A stretch of 64,000 nt of DNA, taken from NCBI GenBank assembly GCA_903912445.1, contig CAIWHP010000258.1:27513-91512 (forward strand). The letters are read 5' to 3'. Below, piece by piece: positions 9,008 through 18,628 of the stretch. The position numbers were made by a program, and so were the translations under genes. Position 1 is the stretch's first letter, and each line of letters opens with the position of its first letter. The notes under the pieces were generated by a model that made no database searches, was not told where the DNA came from, and was given only the letters and a program-made list of their open reading frames with translations. This stretch comes from an uncultured Lentisphaerota bacterium (lineage in GTDB: Bacteria > Verrucomicrobiota > Kiritimatiellia > CAIQIC01).

Positions 9008-11797
9008 ATGAAGCATGCGTTCATTTTCGCGGCCCTGTTGGCGGCGCGCTGTGCCGCGGCGCAGGACGCCGGTTACGTCCGGGCGGAGACCTGGTGGGAC
9101 ACGGTGCGCGCCTCGCGCGCGGCGCTGGCGGCGCAGCCGGGCAAGGCCACGGCCGCCGCGTGGCGTGCCCTGTGGGAGCAGCTCGCGCGCGATTTTCCGG
9201 AGTCCACAGCTCAAGGTCTATCGGCTTCGCTCGAAACCGCCACGGGTTTCCCCGACCTGCGCGGGGCGCTGGAATTCCATGTGGCGACCAACGGCAGTGA
9301 CTCCGCCACGGGCACGGCCGCCGCGCCCTTCGCCACCGTGCAGCGCGCACGCGATGCCATCCGGGCGCAGCACCCGCCCCACCCTGTCACCGTCGTCGTC
9401 CACGGCGGCACCTACTTTCTGGCCGAGCCGCTGCAGCTGGGCGTCGAGGACTCGGGTTCGGCCGCCGCGCCCATCGTCTATCGCGCCGCGGCGGGCGAGC
9501 GCGTCATCCTCAGCGGCGGCGCGCCGTTGACCGGCACCTGGCAGCCCTTTCGCGATGGCATCTTCCAACTCGACCTGCCCGCCCAGTCCGCACCGTGGCG
9601 CTTCCGCCAGTTGTTCGTCAATGGCCAGCGCGCGACGCTGGCGCGCTATCCGAATGCCGATGCCTCGGATATCTGCCGCAAGGGCTGGCTGCACATGGAG
9701 GGCTCGCGGGAGGCAGGCCTGCTGGCGGGTTTGGGCACGCCGGGCGATTGGGTTGAGTACGCCTTCGAGTTGCCCAAGGCCGGCGCCTACGCGCTGTGGA
9801 TCGGCCTGGCGACCCTCTATGAACATCCCGAGACGTTGCTCGCGCTGGAGATCGATGGACGGCCGGTGCCGCTCGCACCGCTGCGCAAGAGCGGCAACTG
9901 GCGCGAGGTGGCGTTCGCCAAGGCCGCCGTCACCACGCTTTCCGTTGGTCGGCACACCATGCGCTGGACGCGCACAAACCAGCCCGCCCGCGAATGCCGC
10001 ATCCATCTCGATGCGTTCTGTTTCTCCGACAACACCGCCGCGCCGACGGGCACCGGCCTGCTGCCGGCGCAGGCCGCCGGCGAGACGCGCATCCTCGTCG
10101 AGGCCGAGGCCGCCGCCGCGCGCATCGGTGGCCAAAGCAAGGCGGGCTTCGAGCAGATCGCTTTGCACGAGGTCACAAAAGGTTTGTCATCGCAGCGCCT
10201 CGCCTGTGCACCCGGCACGATCAAGGATGCGTGGCTGCACGCGCCGCAGGCGGAGGTGTTCACGTTCGCCACCTGGGGCTGGTTCAACACCGTCACGTGG
10301 CTGGATCATGCCCAGCGCGACGAGATCCGCACCAACAGCCACGGTCGGCTCGAGCGCAGCGATGGGCTCTGGCTCCGCGGCGCCGAGGCGCGCAGCCCCC
10401 TCTGGCCGGGCAACCGCTTCTACCTCTTCAATCTCCTCTGCGAACTCGATGAGCCCGGCGAATGGTTCCTCGACTACGCCACCCAGCGCCTCTACTACTG
10501 GCCGCGCCCCGGCGAGCAGCTGGCCAACGCCGAGATCATCGCGCCGCGCCTGGCGCGGCTGATCGAGCTGGTCGCGCCGAGCGCGGGCACCGGCCGCGTC
10601 GAGCACGTCGCCTTCCGCGGCTTCACGTTCAGCGGCACCGACTACACGCCCGACCAGCCCGACACGCGCACCACCGAGGACTGCGCCGTGCTGCTCGAAA
10701 ACGCGTGGCACTGCGCCATCGAGGACTGCACCTTCACCAACATCGGCGGCTACGCCATCCGGCTGAGCCTCGACAGCTGCCTCAACCGCATCGCCGGCAA
10801 CACGGTCGGCGGCGCGGGCGCAGGCGGCATCATGCTGCGCGGGCCGTTCGTCGGCTGGGGCCGCACGCTGCTGACGCCGGACCCGGCGGCGGCGACGTTC
10901 TATCCGCTGGGCAATCTGCTTGCCGGCAACCGCATCGCGCGCTGCGGCGTGTTCAAGAAATACGTCGCGGGCATCCATGCCGACACACGGCCCGACGAAC
11001 TCGCCTGCGCGCCGGGCAACGTGATCGCGCACAACCTGATCCGCCACATGCCGCGCAACGGCATCTTCGGTTTCCGCAACACCGGCGGCACGGTGATCGA
11101 GTTCAACCACATCCACGACGTGCTCGCGGAGAGCGACGATGGCGGCCTGGTCCACATCTGCAGCAGCGCGCTCAACGGCACTGCGCCCACGCTCATCCGC
11201 AACAACCTGCTGCACGATGTGCGCGCCTACCGCCAGGACAACGACTGGTACGGCCGCACGGGCCTCGCCGCGCGCGCCATCGGCGTGGGCGTCTATCTCG
11301 ACAACGACACCAGCTGCGTCACGATCAAGAACAACGTGATCGCCGGCACCAGCCGCGGCGGCGTCTACCTGCACAACGGCGAACACAACACCGTGCGCAA
11401 CAACATCCTGCTCGGCGACCGCAGCCAGCAGTTCTGGCAGACCAAGACCTGGCGGGGCAACCGGTTCGAGCACAACATTGTCTGCTGGACCAACGCCGCG
11501 CCCGACTATGCCTGCGTCGCCATCGCCACCACCAAAGTCCCGACCGCCGCGGAAGCGGCCGGATTTGATCGCAACCTCATCTGGCATGGCGGCAGCACCT
11601 TCACCATCGCCGGCCAAGGCACATGGGCCCAGTGGCAGGCGCGCGGCTTCGACGCGCATTCGCTGGTCGCCGATCCGCGCTTCGCGGCCGTGGACCTGCT
11701 GCAACGGATCTGCCGCCTCTCCGCCGATTCCCCGGCCTTTGCCCTCGGTTTCCAGCCGATCGATCTCCGCCGCGTCGGCCCCATGGCCAAGCCTTGA
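9008..11797 (+). CDS. secreted right-handed parallel beta-helix protein
   Basis: A 929-residue exported protein (signal MKHAFIFAALLAARCAAAQ). After an alpha-helical N-terminal segment comes a pectate-lyase-like start, FHVATNGSDSATGTAAAPFATVQRA, typical of secreted beta-helix enzymes. A jelly-roll-like insert of about 100 residues (WVEYAFELPKAGAYALWIGLAT) resembles a carbohydrate-binding module. The second half has many N/G/H-rich helix coils (NVIAHNLIRHMPRNGIF, IEFNHIHDV, NNVIAGTSRGGVYLHNGEHN). Such proteins act as polysaccharide lyases, epimerases or glycosidases. The exact substrate cannot be read from the sequence. Confidence 0.8.
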   Translation: MKHAFIFAALLAARCAAAQDAGYVRAETWWDTVRASRAALAAQPGKATAAAWRALWEQLARDFPESTAQGLSASLETATGFPDLRGALEFHVATNGSDSATGTAAAPFATVQRARDAIRAQHPPHPVTVVVHGGTYFLAEPLQLGVEDSGSAAAPIVYRAAAGERVILSGGAPLTGTWQPFRDGIFQLDLPAQSAPWRFRQLFVNGQRATLARYPNADASDICRKGWLHMEGSREAGLLAGLGTPGDWVEYAFELPKAGAYALWIGLATLYEHPETLLALEIDGRPVPLAPLRKSGNWREVAFAKAAVTTLSVGRHTMRWTRTNQPARECRIHLDAFCFSDNTAAPTGTGLLPAQAAGETRILVEAEAAAARIGGQSKAGFEQIALHEVTKGLSSQRLACAPGTIKDAWLHAPQAEVFTFATWGWFNTVTWLDHAQRDEIRTNSHGRLERSDGLWLRGAEARSPLWPGNRFYLFNLLCELDEPGEWFLDYATQRLYYWPRPGEQLANAEIIAPRLARLIELVAPSAGTGRVEHVAFRGFTFSGTDYTPDQPDTRTTEDCAVLLENAWHCAIEDCTFTNIGGYAIRLSLDSCLNRIAGNTVGGAGAGGIMLRGPFVGWGRTLLTPDPAAATFYPLGNLLAGNRIARCGVFKKYVAGIHADTRPDELACAPGNVIAHNLIRHMPRNGIFGFRNTGGTVIEFNHIHDVLAESDDGGLVHICSSALNGTAPTLIRNNLLHDVRAYRQDNDWYGRTGLAARAIGVGVYLDNDTSCVTIKNNVIAGTSRGGVYLHNGEHNTVRNNILLGDRSQQFWQTKTWRGNRFEHNIVCWTNAAPDYACVAIATTKVPTAAEAAGFDRNLIWHGGSTFTIAGQGTWAQWQARGFDAHSLVADPRFAAVDLLQRICRLSADSPAFALGFQPIDLRRVGPMAKP

Positions 11798-12427
11798 GGG
11801 AGCCGCAACCAGGCAGGTCGCGGCGTGCTCGCGCAGTTCGCTGTGCGCCGCTCACAACCTGCAGCCGCATTCGTCAGCATGCGGCGCACCCGCACTGCCT
11901 CTGGACAAATCCAGGATCGAAGCCACACCCAGAGGCTACGTGCGTTGCAGCACGAGTACTCAAGTCAGGGCACAACTGCAGGGCGGCCGCGTTCTGACAA
12001 ACGCGGCTACATCAGCCAAGGCATTACGCCGCACAACAACGGCGTATTCGTCGTTGGGGTAGCGTGCACCGCGTCATTGAGGCGGTCTACAAAAGGTGAA
12101 GGGAGCACCTCACTCTGTAGGTCGGCTCCCCGAGCCGACGCACCCATACCCAGCAACAACCCCACGCATGACAATACCAAAGCCTTGGGCGCGGAATACC
12201 GCGCCGCCCTCCTCCTTGTGTTATTTCTAAACGTGAAACTGGCAGCAGGTGCCCTCAGCATTCCGGCGAGCGATCCGATGGGCGCGCTGCTCTACTCGGG
12301 CAGCATGACGCGCGGCACGCTCACCAAAGCAACGTGAGTTTCCAGTCCGCCGGGTCGAGGGGCTGCGGCGCAGCGGCCCTCGCGAAAACGGCGTGTTATT
12401 CCAGTTGAGCCATGGTTTAGTACTCCC
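11798..12427. other. 630-bp gene-free stretch with inverted repeat and ORF remnant
   Basis: Holds a GTAG-type inverted repeat (12116-12139), a GCGCGG-AAT-ACCGCGC hairpin (about 12189) and, at about 12205-12337, an open stretch reading LLLVLFLNVKLAAGALSIPA. That looks like the signal peptide of a secreted protein that stops after about 45 residues, with no good start codon in frame. It may be the relic of a lost gene. Nothing else is supported. Confidence 0.45.
12116..12139. repeat. GTAG-type inverted repeat (GTCGGCTC-CCC-GAGCCGAC)
   Basis: TGTAG followed by a perfect 8-bp stem with a 3-nt loop (12121-12139). It has the same layout as the element at 8933 but a different stem sequence. Confidence 0.7.
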
Positions 12428-13162
12428 GTGCTGCAACAAACCTTATGCCATCTGCCCGGCATCGGGCCGACGACGGAGCGCCGGCTCTGGCGCGAGGGCA
12501 TCGGCGACTGGCGCGCCATGGTCGAGCGGGGCGGCACTGTCCTGCGCGGCGCACGTGGCGACCAGGTGCGCCGCGCCGCGGAAGAATCGCTCCTGCGCTT
12601 CGAGCGCGGTGACTGGCGGTGGTTTGATGCGGCCCTGCCGGCCGACGCCAAATGGCGCGCCTTCGGCGAACTCGGTCAGCGCGCGCTCTATGTGGATATC
12701 GAGACCGATGGTGGCTTCGGCGCGGAGGCGATCACCGTCATCGGCGCCTACGACGGCCAGACGGCGCACACGTTTGTCGCTGACCGTGACCTCGATGCCG
12801 CGCGCGAACTGATCGAGGGCTTTCCGCTGGTCGTCACCTATAACGGCGCCTCGTTCGACATGCCCCTGATCCGCGCCCGGTTCCCCTCCAATTTGTTCAA
12901 CCATATCCATGTTGATCTGCGCGTCCCCTTGCACCGTCTGGGCCTGCGCGACGGGCTGAAGCTCATCGAGCAGATGGTCGGCATCGAGCGCGGTCCGCTG
13001 GCGCAGGGACTGGATGGATGGGACGCGGTGCGGCTCTGGCGCGAGTGGCAGGAAGGCAGCACGCGGTCGCTGGAGGTTCTGTTGGCCTACAACCGCGAAG
13101 ATATCGTCAACCTTGCGCCGCTGATGCGGCTGGCCTTCGAGCGTCTGCGCCCGCTGGCCTGA
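12428..13162 (+). CDS. RNase H-fold exonuclease-like protein (YprB-like)
   Basis: A 244-residue cytoplasmic protein with a helix-hairpin-helix-like start (LCHLPGIGPTTERRLWREGI) and a ribonuclease H-like 3'-5' exonuclease domain. The acidic metal-binding positions are recognisable as YVDIETDGG (about residues 88-96), VVTYNGASFDMPLI (about 138-151) and YNREDIVNLAPL near the C-terminus. The family (YprB and the RNase_H_2 group) is widespread but its substrate is not settled. Initiation at GTG 12428 has no clear ribosome site. It stands alone, followed by an independent lipoprotein gene. Confidence 0.75.
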   Translation: MLQQTLCHLPGIGPTTERRLWREGIGDWRAMVERGGTVLRGARGDQVRRAAEESLLRFERGDWRWFDAALPADAKWRAFGELGQRALYVDIETDGGFGAEAITVIGAYDGQTAHTFVADRDLDAARELIEGFPLVVTYNGASFDMPLIRARFPSNLFNHIHVDLRVPLHRLGLRDGLKLIEQMVGIERGPLAQGLDGWDAVRLWREWQEGSTRSLEVLLAYNREDIVNLAPLMRLAFERLRPLA

Positions 13163-13237
13163 CGAATCCCGCGCGACGGATGCCGCGGGTGATGGCAGCG
13201 TCGCAGACCCGGCCCCCGGACGTAATTCCAAAAAAAG

Positions 13238-13261
13238 TTGGACGGTTCTGGCTGATATGAT
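13238..13261 (+). promoter_or_regulatory. candidate extended -10 promoter for lipoprotein gene
   Basis: TGATATGAT (extended -10, hexamer 13256-13261) with an A-tract upstream (13230-13236) and no good -35 at standard spacing. The predicted start near 13268 gives a 19-nt leader with GGAGGA. Confidence 0.4.
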
Positions 13262-13286
13262 AGGCTTTGCCGTGGAGGACCGAAAC

Positions 13287-13745
13287 ATGAAGACATATGC
13301 AGTAATGACCGCAGTGTTCGTCTCGATGGTAGCCATGACGTCGGGCTTGGTCGGTTGCGGAGGGGGCGATGATTCCAGCTCCCCGACAGTCATAGCTGTC
13401 ACCAATGCCGTGCCAGCCGCAACCAATGCCGAACCGGCTGCAGTAGTGTCGATGACAGGGACCTGGCATGGAGGCTTCGATGGCGGAACCTTAACCTTCT
13501 CCCTAAACTTGAACCAATCCGGCAATGTCTTGTCCGGCACCTACGTCCGCGATGACGGCACCGGTTCTGGTCCCGCCACGGGCGAAATCACCGGCGATAC
13601 AATCGATCTCACCACGGTCCGCGAGCCCGGTCATGTCGTGTCGCAATGGCACGGCACGGTCAATGCCGAGCGCACCGCGGCCAACGGTTCCTACAATGTC
13701 GTTGCGCCATCACCGGGCAGCGGCACGTTCTCCATGAGCAAGTAA
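13287..13745 (+). CDS. predicted lipoprotein of unknown function
   Basis: A 152-residue protein with a lipoprotein signal: charged MKTYAVM, a hydrophobic core, then GLVGC with the lipidated Cys at about 29, followed by GGGDDSSS and an Ala/Thr/Pro/Asn linker. The mature domain (MTGTWHGGFDGGTLTFSLNLNQSGNVLSGTY..DD) has the alternating pattern of a small beta-barrel or META/lipocalin-like fold with a GTW start. Function unknown. The start is well supported by GGAGGA ten bases upstream. Asp right after the glycine run might affect inner- versus outer-membrane sorting, but the rule is not established for this group. Confidence 0.75.
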   Translation: MKTYAVMTAVFVSMVAMTSGLVGCGGGDDSSSPTVIAVTNAVPAATNAEPAAVVSMTGTWHGGFDGGTLTFSLNLNQSGNVLSGTYVRDDGTGSGPATGEITGDTIDLTTVREPGHVVSQWHGTVNAERTAANGSYNVVAPSPGSGTFSMSK

Positions 13746-13825
13746 CGGACGCCAAGTGGCTTGGTCGTTGTAACGTCAAACTACCGGGACGCTTTTCCTG
13801 TGTAGCGGCATGGTGTATACCTTGC

Positions 13826-13844
13826 TGGGCTAAAGCCAGCATAC
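13826..13844. repeat. small inverted repeat (TGCTGG..CCAGCA)
   Basis: TGCTGGGCTAAAGCCAGCA is a near-perfect hairpin between the lipoprotein gene and corA. It may be another short intergenic inverted repeat or a weak terminator. Confidence 0.4.
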
Positions 13845-13962
13845 ATTGTACTGCGGTGGGAAGCTCGCGTGGCCGGGTCGTAGGCTGGCGCGCAAATTCA
13901 TCCCGCTGAACTGTGCAGCAAGTGCCCGTTGCGTGTAGCCGCATATTTTGAATTCTTTTGCC

Positions 13963-13990
13963 TTGCTTGATGCTTTCGGCAAGGCACAAT
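13963..13990 (+). promoter_or_regulatory. candidate promoter giving leaderless corA mRNA
   Basis: TTGCTT (13963-13968), 16-bp spacer, CACAAT (13985-13990). Standard spacing puts +1 at 13997, the A of the corA start codon. No ribosome site precedes the ATG. Confidence 0.45.
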
Positions 13991-13996
13991 GCTGAC

Positions 13997-14977
13997 ATGG
14001 TTCGTTCGTTCATCTTCAGCCAGGGAAAACTCGTCAGCGCGGATCCCAGCCTGGACGTGCTGCGCATCGTGCTCTATGACGAGGACGCTCAGCTCTGGGT
14101 GGATCTCGATAATCCAACGGAGCAGGAGACCAAGGACCTGCTGGAAGGCGTCTTCAGCTTCCATCCGCTGGCCATTGAGGACTGCGTGACGTTGAGCGAG
14201 CGCCCGAAAGCCGATGAGTACGAGAGCTATGTCTTCATGGTCATCCATTGCGTTGCGTATGACCCGGAGAAGCGCGCGATCCGCACCTCCGAACTGAACC
14301 TGTTCATCGGTAAGAATTTTTTGGTCACGTTCCACCGCGAGCCGATGCGTTGCGTGAACTCCACCATCGAACGCGTGCAGAAAAACGCGCCGATGGTGGC
14401 GCGCGCCCCGGACCGGCTGACCTACCACCTGCTCGACGCGCTGCTGGAGCAGTACGAGCCGGGCCTGCAATCGCTCACCCTGGACATCGAGCAACTGGAG
14501 GAGCGGGTGCTGACGACGCCGACCACCGACATCATCGGCGACGTGGTCGCGCTCAAGGGCGTGGTGCAGAAACTGCGGCAGATCGTCATGCCGCAGCGCG
14601 AAGTCCTGGCGCGCCTGGCGCGCGGCGAGTTCAAGATCGTGCGCGCCCACCTGCTCCCCTACTACCGCGATCTGCTCGACCGGCTGTCGCATCTGAACGA
14701 CGTGGCCGACAACTATCGCGAAACCCTGACCGGCATCCTACAGGTGCACCTGAACCTCCAGCAGATGCAGATCAACCAGATCATCAAGGTGCTGACCGTT
14801 CTGGCCACCCTCTCGCTGCCGGTTCTGGCCGTCACCAGCTTCTACGGGATGAACATCAAGCACATGCCCAACACCGAGTGGCCTGCGTGGGAATATGCCT
14901 ATGCTTGGGTCCTGGGCCTGGTCACCCTCTGGACCGCGCTCATCTGGTGGTGGATCAAGAAAAAAGGCTGGTACTGA
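13997..14977 (+). CDS. corA: CorA-family magnesium/divalent cation transporter
   Basis: A 326-residue inner-membrane channel that admits Mg2+ (or Co2+/Ni2+) down the membrane potential as a pentamer. The cytoplasmic N-terminal domain (to about 240) includes the long helix region LNLQQMQINQIIKVLTVLATLSLP. Two C-terminal membrane helices flank the diagnostic GMN selectivity motif in FYGMNIKHMP, and the protein ends with a basic KKKGWY tail. Length fits the family. Start at 13997 is chosen because a promoter-like sequence places +1 there and because upstream residues are not conserved-looking. It is a single-gene unit. Confidence 0.93.
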   Translation: MVRSFIFSQGKLVSADPSLDVLRIVLYDEDAQLWVDLDNPTEQETKDLLEGVFSFHPLAIEDCVTLSERPKADEYESYVFMVIHCVAYDPEKRAIRTSELNLFIGKNFLVTFHREPMRCVNSTIERVQKNAPMVARAPDRLTYHLLDALLEQYEPGLQSLTLDIEQLEERVLTTPTTDIIGDVVALKGVVQKLRQIVMPQREVLARLARGEFKIVRAHLLPYYRDLLDRLSHLNDVADNYRETLTGILQVHLNLQQMQINQIIKVLTVLATLSLPVLAVTSFYGMNIKHMPNTEWPAWEYAYAWVLGLVTLWTALIWWWIKKKGWY

Positions 14978-15167
14978 TCCGCCGCCCTCTCCCGGGTCCT
15001 GGTCTGTGCCGCGTACGGCTCAGCGTCTGGACCCTAGCTATAAGCACGTACCCGTCCTTACGGGCTCTTGCAGCCGCAACCTACATGGTGCAAGCTCAGG
15101 CAGTTGGTTGTCGGGCCTGCAGTCAGGTACTGACGCCAGTCGATAGCCCTCACAACCGCACAACATA

Positions 15168-15866
15168 ATGATGCCTGACTTTTCTATAAGAGGCGCTCAG
15201 CTGCGTGAAGCGTTGGAGAACGATGCTTGCGACGCCAAGTTGCGACTGAACTCCTATCTTCACTTCGCCCTCCTGAACCCGTTGTTGTCGCGCTGGCGCT
15301 CGCTTTATTGCCGGTTTATCCGCCCAGTCTTGGCCCAAGCCTCGGGCGAACGCCGGTTGCTGGACATCGGGTTCGGCGGCGCCGATATACCGTTGCGGCT
15401 GCTGCGCTGGGCCCAGGCGGATGGGTTCCGGCTGCGGGTTACCAGCATTGACCGCAGCCACAAAGCGCTGGAGTTCGTACAAACGCAGACCTGGCCCGCG
15501 GAAATGGAGTTCCTCTGCTGTTCTGCCGAACACCTGCTCGCACAGGGCCGCAGCTATGACGTGGTGATCTCCAACCATATCCTGCATGAACTTGGGACCG
15601 GCGACCTGCCGGCGTTTCTGCAAGCCGCCGAGGCGTTGGCCGGCAAGCTGGTCCTGTTCAACGACATCCGGCGCTCCGCCTGTGGCTACGCACTCTTCGA
15701 GGCCTGCTTCGGCCCCATCCTGCGCCATTCCTTTGCGGTCAGCGACGGGCTGATCTCGATCCGGCGCGCCTACACCGTGGCGGAACTCCGCCCTCTGCTC
15801 CCGACTGGTTGGGAGGTCCGGAGCCTGGTTCCGTTCAGGTTGTTGCTGCTCCGCCGCAAGCCATGA
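15168..15866 (+). CDS. class I SAM-dependent methyltransferase
   Basis: A 232-residue methyltransferase with the SAM-binding motif I LLDIGFGGADIPLRLL at about 64-79, an acidic motif II (VTSIDRS) and motif IV-like YDVVISNHILHEL. Family members of this size often methylate small phenols or quinone-like molecules. The stop overlaps the start of the FAD-dependent monooxygenase by four bases (ATGA), so the two are translationally coupled and probably act in one pathway. In other bacteria such a pair accompanies a type III polyketide synthase making alkyl-resorcinols or quinones. No such synthase is in this window. Confidence 0.8.
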   Translation: MMPDFSIRGAQLREALENDACDAKLRLNSYLHFALLNPLLSRWRSLYCRFIRPVLAQASGERRLLDIGFGGADIPLRLLRWAQADGFRLRVTSIDRSHKALEFVQTQTWPAEMEFLCCSAEHLLAQGRSYDVVISNHILHELGTGDLPAFLQAAEALAGKLVLFNDIRRSACGYALFEACFGPILRHSFAVSDGLISIRRAYTVAELRPLLPTGWEVRSLVPFRLLLLRRKP

Positions 15867-17014
15867 GCGTTAACAAAATCCAAGACGTGGTGATCGTTGG
15901 CGGCGGCCCCGTGGGCCTGTTCCTGGCCTGCCGTCTGCAGCAACTCGGGCTGGAGTGTGTCGTGTTGGAGCAAGCTGCTGCCGCGTTGCGGCATTCCCGC
16001 TCGGTCGGCATTCTGCCCCCAAGCCTCGAGCGTCTGGAGACCCTGCACCTGAGCCAGCCGTTCATCGAGCGCGGGTGCAAGGTGGCCCGTGGCGTGGCGT
16101 ACGGCGGCAGGCGCCGTCTTGGCACGCTGGATTTCTCCCGCTGCCCCGGCCGTTTCCCCTTTGTCCTCACGCTGGCGCAGTATGCTAGCGAGCAACTGCT
16201 GGAAGCACACCTCGCCGCTCGCGCGCCGGGTTGTGTCCGGCGGGGCGTTCAGGTGGAGGGCTTCCGGGAGCAGGCTGCGGCGGTGCGCGTGGAGGCCCGC
16301 GGCCCCGACGGTAAACCGGTGAACCTCGAAGGCCGCTTCCTCGTCGCCTGCGACGGCAAGCGCAGCCACATCCGGGCTCTGGCCGGACTGGCGTACGAAG
16401 GCGGGCCGTATGCGCCGACGTTCACGATGGGTGATTTCAATGACGCCACAGGCTGGCCTGCCGAGGCGCGGATCTACCTCGGCCGGCCGGGACTGCTCGA
16501 ATCATTCCCGCTGCCGGGCGGCAAACGGCGCTGGGTGCTCGGCACGGAAAACTTTCAGCCCGACGGTTCCGTGGATAGTTTTTGCAAGACGGTTCAAGCC
16601 CGCTGCGGGCACTCCTTGGCCGGGCCGCCGGATGGGGCGCTCAGCCCCTTCGGCGTCCAGCGGTATCTCGCGTCCGCCTTCTGGCGCGGACGCGTGGCGT
16701 TGGCCGGCGATGCGGCCCACGTCATGCCCCCACTCGGAGGCCAAGGGATGAACACGGGTTGGTTGAACGCCTGGGACCTGGCGGAAACGCTGGTGCGGGT
16801 CGTGCGGGAAAACCGGCCGCACGCTGCGGAGTTCGCCGCCTATGATGACCAGGCCCGCCGGCGAGCTAAGGCCGCGCTCCGCCGGGCCGAGCGCAACCTC
16901 AAGATCGGCTGCGCTGCCGGCATGCCGCGCCTCCGTGACGCCGGGGTCTGGCTGGCCCTGCATACTCCGCTGCGCTGGTTCCTCGCCCGAATCTTCACGA
17001 TGCGCTGGCTGTGA
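15863..17014 (+). CDS. FAD-dependent monooxygenase (UbiH/PHBH-like)
   Basis: A 383-residue flavoprotein of the class A aromatic hydroxylase type. It has the FAD/NAD fold motif VVIVGGGPVGLFLACRL (about 9-25), FLVACDGKRSHIR (the DG motif, about 155) and the second FAD motif ALAGDAAHVMPPLGGQGMN (about 279-297). These enzymes hydroxylate activated rings or oxidise hydroquinone-like substrates using NAD(P)H and O2, which implies at least microaerobic function. It overlaps the preceding methyltransferase by 4 bp. The C-terminal stretch with FLARIFTMRWL is hydrophobic and may touch the membrane. The substrate is unknown. Confidence 0.8.
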   Translation: MSVNKIQDVVIVGGGPVGLFLACRLQQLGLECVVLEQAAAALRHSRSVGILPPSLERLETLHLSQPFIERGCKVARGVAYGGRRRLGTLDFSRCPGRFPFVLTLAQYASEQLLEAHLAARAPGCVRRGVQVEGFREQAAAVRVEARGPDGKPVNLEGRFLVACDGKRSHIRALAGLAYEGGPYAPTFTMGDFNDATGWPAEARIYLGRPGLLESFPLPGGKRRWVLGTENFQPDGSVDSFCKTVQARCGHSLAGPPDGALSPFGVQRYLASAFWRGRVALAGDAAHVMPPLGGQGMNTGWLNAWDLAETLVRVVRENRPHAAEFAAYDDQARRRAKAALRRAERNLKIGCAAGMPRLRDAGVWLALHTPLRWFLARIFTMRWL

Positions 17015-17094
17015 TGGCTATTTCACGATCTTGAAGGGATCGGCAGCCGGGTCTGTGTAGCCGCAGATCCCGCTGTGCTCATGCTGCCTCCGGC

Positions 17095-18609
17095 TTACAA
17101 GGCGCCGAAGGCGGGCTTGAGCGCGGGATAGAGCGTGCGGTAGATCGCGTGGCGCGCCGCGTAGAACTTGGCCGACTTGGCCACGGCCTTGAGGCGGTTC
17201 TGCACGGTGAGCGTCTTGCGGCAGGCTTCGGGGACGCTGCCCCAGACGCCGCCGCCGACGCCGCCCAGCAGCGCCGCGCCGTAGGCCGAAGCATTCGGCG
17301 AATCCACGGTGACGGTCGTCGCGCCGTAGATGTCGGCCTGCAGCTGCCGCCAGAACGTGCTCTTCGCGCCGCCGCCGCCGCAGCGGACTTCGCTGACCTT
17401 CACGCCGAGCTGGCGCATCAACGCGACCTGGTCGCCCATGCCGAACGTGATGCCTTCCATCACCGCGCGCGTCATCGCGGCGCGGCCGTGGCGGCGGCTC
17501 AAGCCGACCCAGCAGGCGCGCGCGAGGGGGTCGGCGTGCGGACAGCGCTCGCCATCGAGATAAGGCAGAAAGAACAAGCCTTCACAGCCGGGCGGGACGC
17601 TGGCGAGCTCGGCGTTCATCAAATCGAAAACATTGCCGGACTTCGGCTTCGCATCGGCATAGAGCACGTCCTTCGCCCACTCGAACGAGCCGCCGGCGGA
17701 GAGCATGCAGCCGAACACGCACCACTTGTTCGGCACGGCGTGGCAGAAGCTCTGCAAGACGCCTTCCGGATTCGGCACCATCTTTTCGGCGTGCGCGAAC
17801 ACGACGCCGCTCGTGCCGAGCGTCGCCGAGACGATCCCCTCCTCCACGATGCCCATGCCCACCGCGCCCGCGGGCTGATCGCCCGCGCCGCCGACGACGG
17901 GGATGCCGGCGACGAGGCCCATCGCCTCCGCGGCTTCCGCGTGCAGCGTGCCGGTGACCTCCGGCGATTCGTAGAGCTTCGGGAAAAGTTCCGCCGCGAG
18001 GTCGAGCTTGCGCAGCAGCGGCGCGCTCCACCTACGGTTCTTCACGTCGAGCAGCAGCGTGCCGGCGGCGTCGGAAACCTCGGACGCATAATCGCCGGTC
18101 AGGAGAAAGCGGATGTAATCCTTCGGCAGCAGCACCTGGCGGAGTTGCTTGAAGAGCTTCGGCTCGTTATCGCGCAGCCAGAGGATTTTTGGTGCGGTGA
18201 ACCCGGTCAGCGCCACGTTGTTGACGAGCGCGATCAGCCCCTTCGTGCCGCCCGCCGCCTTCGTGATGTCGGCGCACTGCTTCGCGGTGCGCTGATCATT
18301 CCACAGCAGCGCATTGCGCAGCACCCGGCCGCGGTCATCGAGGAAAACGCTGCCGTGCATCTGGCCGGAGAGACCGATGCCCGCAACATCCGTGGGCTTG
18401 ACGCCCGACTGCTTTATCGCGGCGCGGACGGTCTTGATCGTCGCCTGCCACCAGTCGTTCGGCGCCTGCTCGTTCCACCCCGGCTTCGGCGAATAGAGCG
18501 GGTAGGCCGCCGTCGTCTCCGCCACAATCCTGCCATCCGCCGCAACGAGCAAAGTTTTCGTGCTGCTCGTGCCGATATCAACGCCGATCACATATTTCTG
18601 CTTGGCCAT
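17095..18609 (-). CDS. xylB: xylulokinase, FGGY family
   Basis: A 504-residue sugar kinase phosphorylating D-xylulose (or a related ketose) with ATP. FGGY hallmarks are the N-terminal phosphate loop YVIGVDIGTSSTKTLL, the substrate motif GIGLSGQMHGSVFLDD, the catalytic-Asp segment GGAGDQPAGAVG and the C-terminal GGGAKS adenosine motif. QMHG and the length favour XylB over glycerol or rhamnulose kinases, though the latter cannot be excluded given the rhaA/rhaT genes nearby. The start at 18609 has a strong AGGAGA site. It follows the aldolase gene but is separated from it by a terminator and an inverted repeat, so it probably has its own control. Confidence 0.88.
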   Translation of the reverse strand: MAKQKYVIGVDIGTSSTKTLLVAADGRIVAETTAAYPLYSPKPGWNEQAPNDWWQATIKTVRAAIKQSGVKPTDVAGIGLSGQMHGSVFLDDRGRVLRNALLWNDQRTAKQCADITKAAGGTKGLIALVNNVALTGFTAPKILWLRDNEPKLFKQLRQVLLPKDYIRFLLTGDYASEVSDAAGTLLLDVKNRRWSAPLLRKLDLAAELFPKLYESPEVTGTLHAEAAEAMGLVAGIPVVGGAGDQPAGAVGMGIVEEGIVSATLGTSGVVFAHAEKMVPNPEGVLQSFCHAVPNKWCVFGCMLSAGGSFEWAKDVLYADAKPKSGNVFDLMNAELASVPPGCEGLFFLPYLDGERCPHADPLARACWVGLSRRHGRAAMTRAVMEGITFGMGDQVALMRQLGVKVSEVRCGGGGAKSTFWRQLQADIYGATTVTVDSPNASAYGAALLGGVGGGVWGSVPEACRKTLTVQNRLKAVAKSAKFYAARHAIYRTLYPALKPAFGAL

Positions 18610-18628
18610 GTTCGTCTCCTAGGAGCGC

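Noticed and set aside
12007-12261. Minus-strand ORF reading ALVLSCVGLLLGMGASARGADLQ as a secreted protein
   Set aside because: Part of it is the translation of the GTAG-type inverted repeat. There is no ribosome site and it ends within 84 codons.
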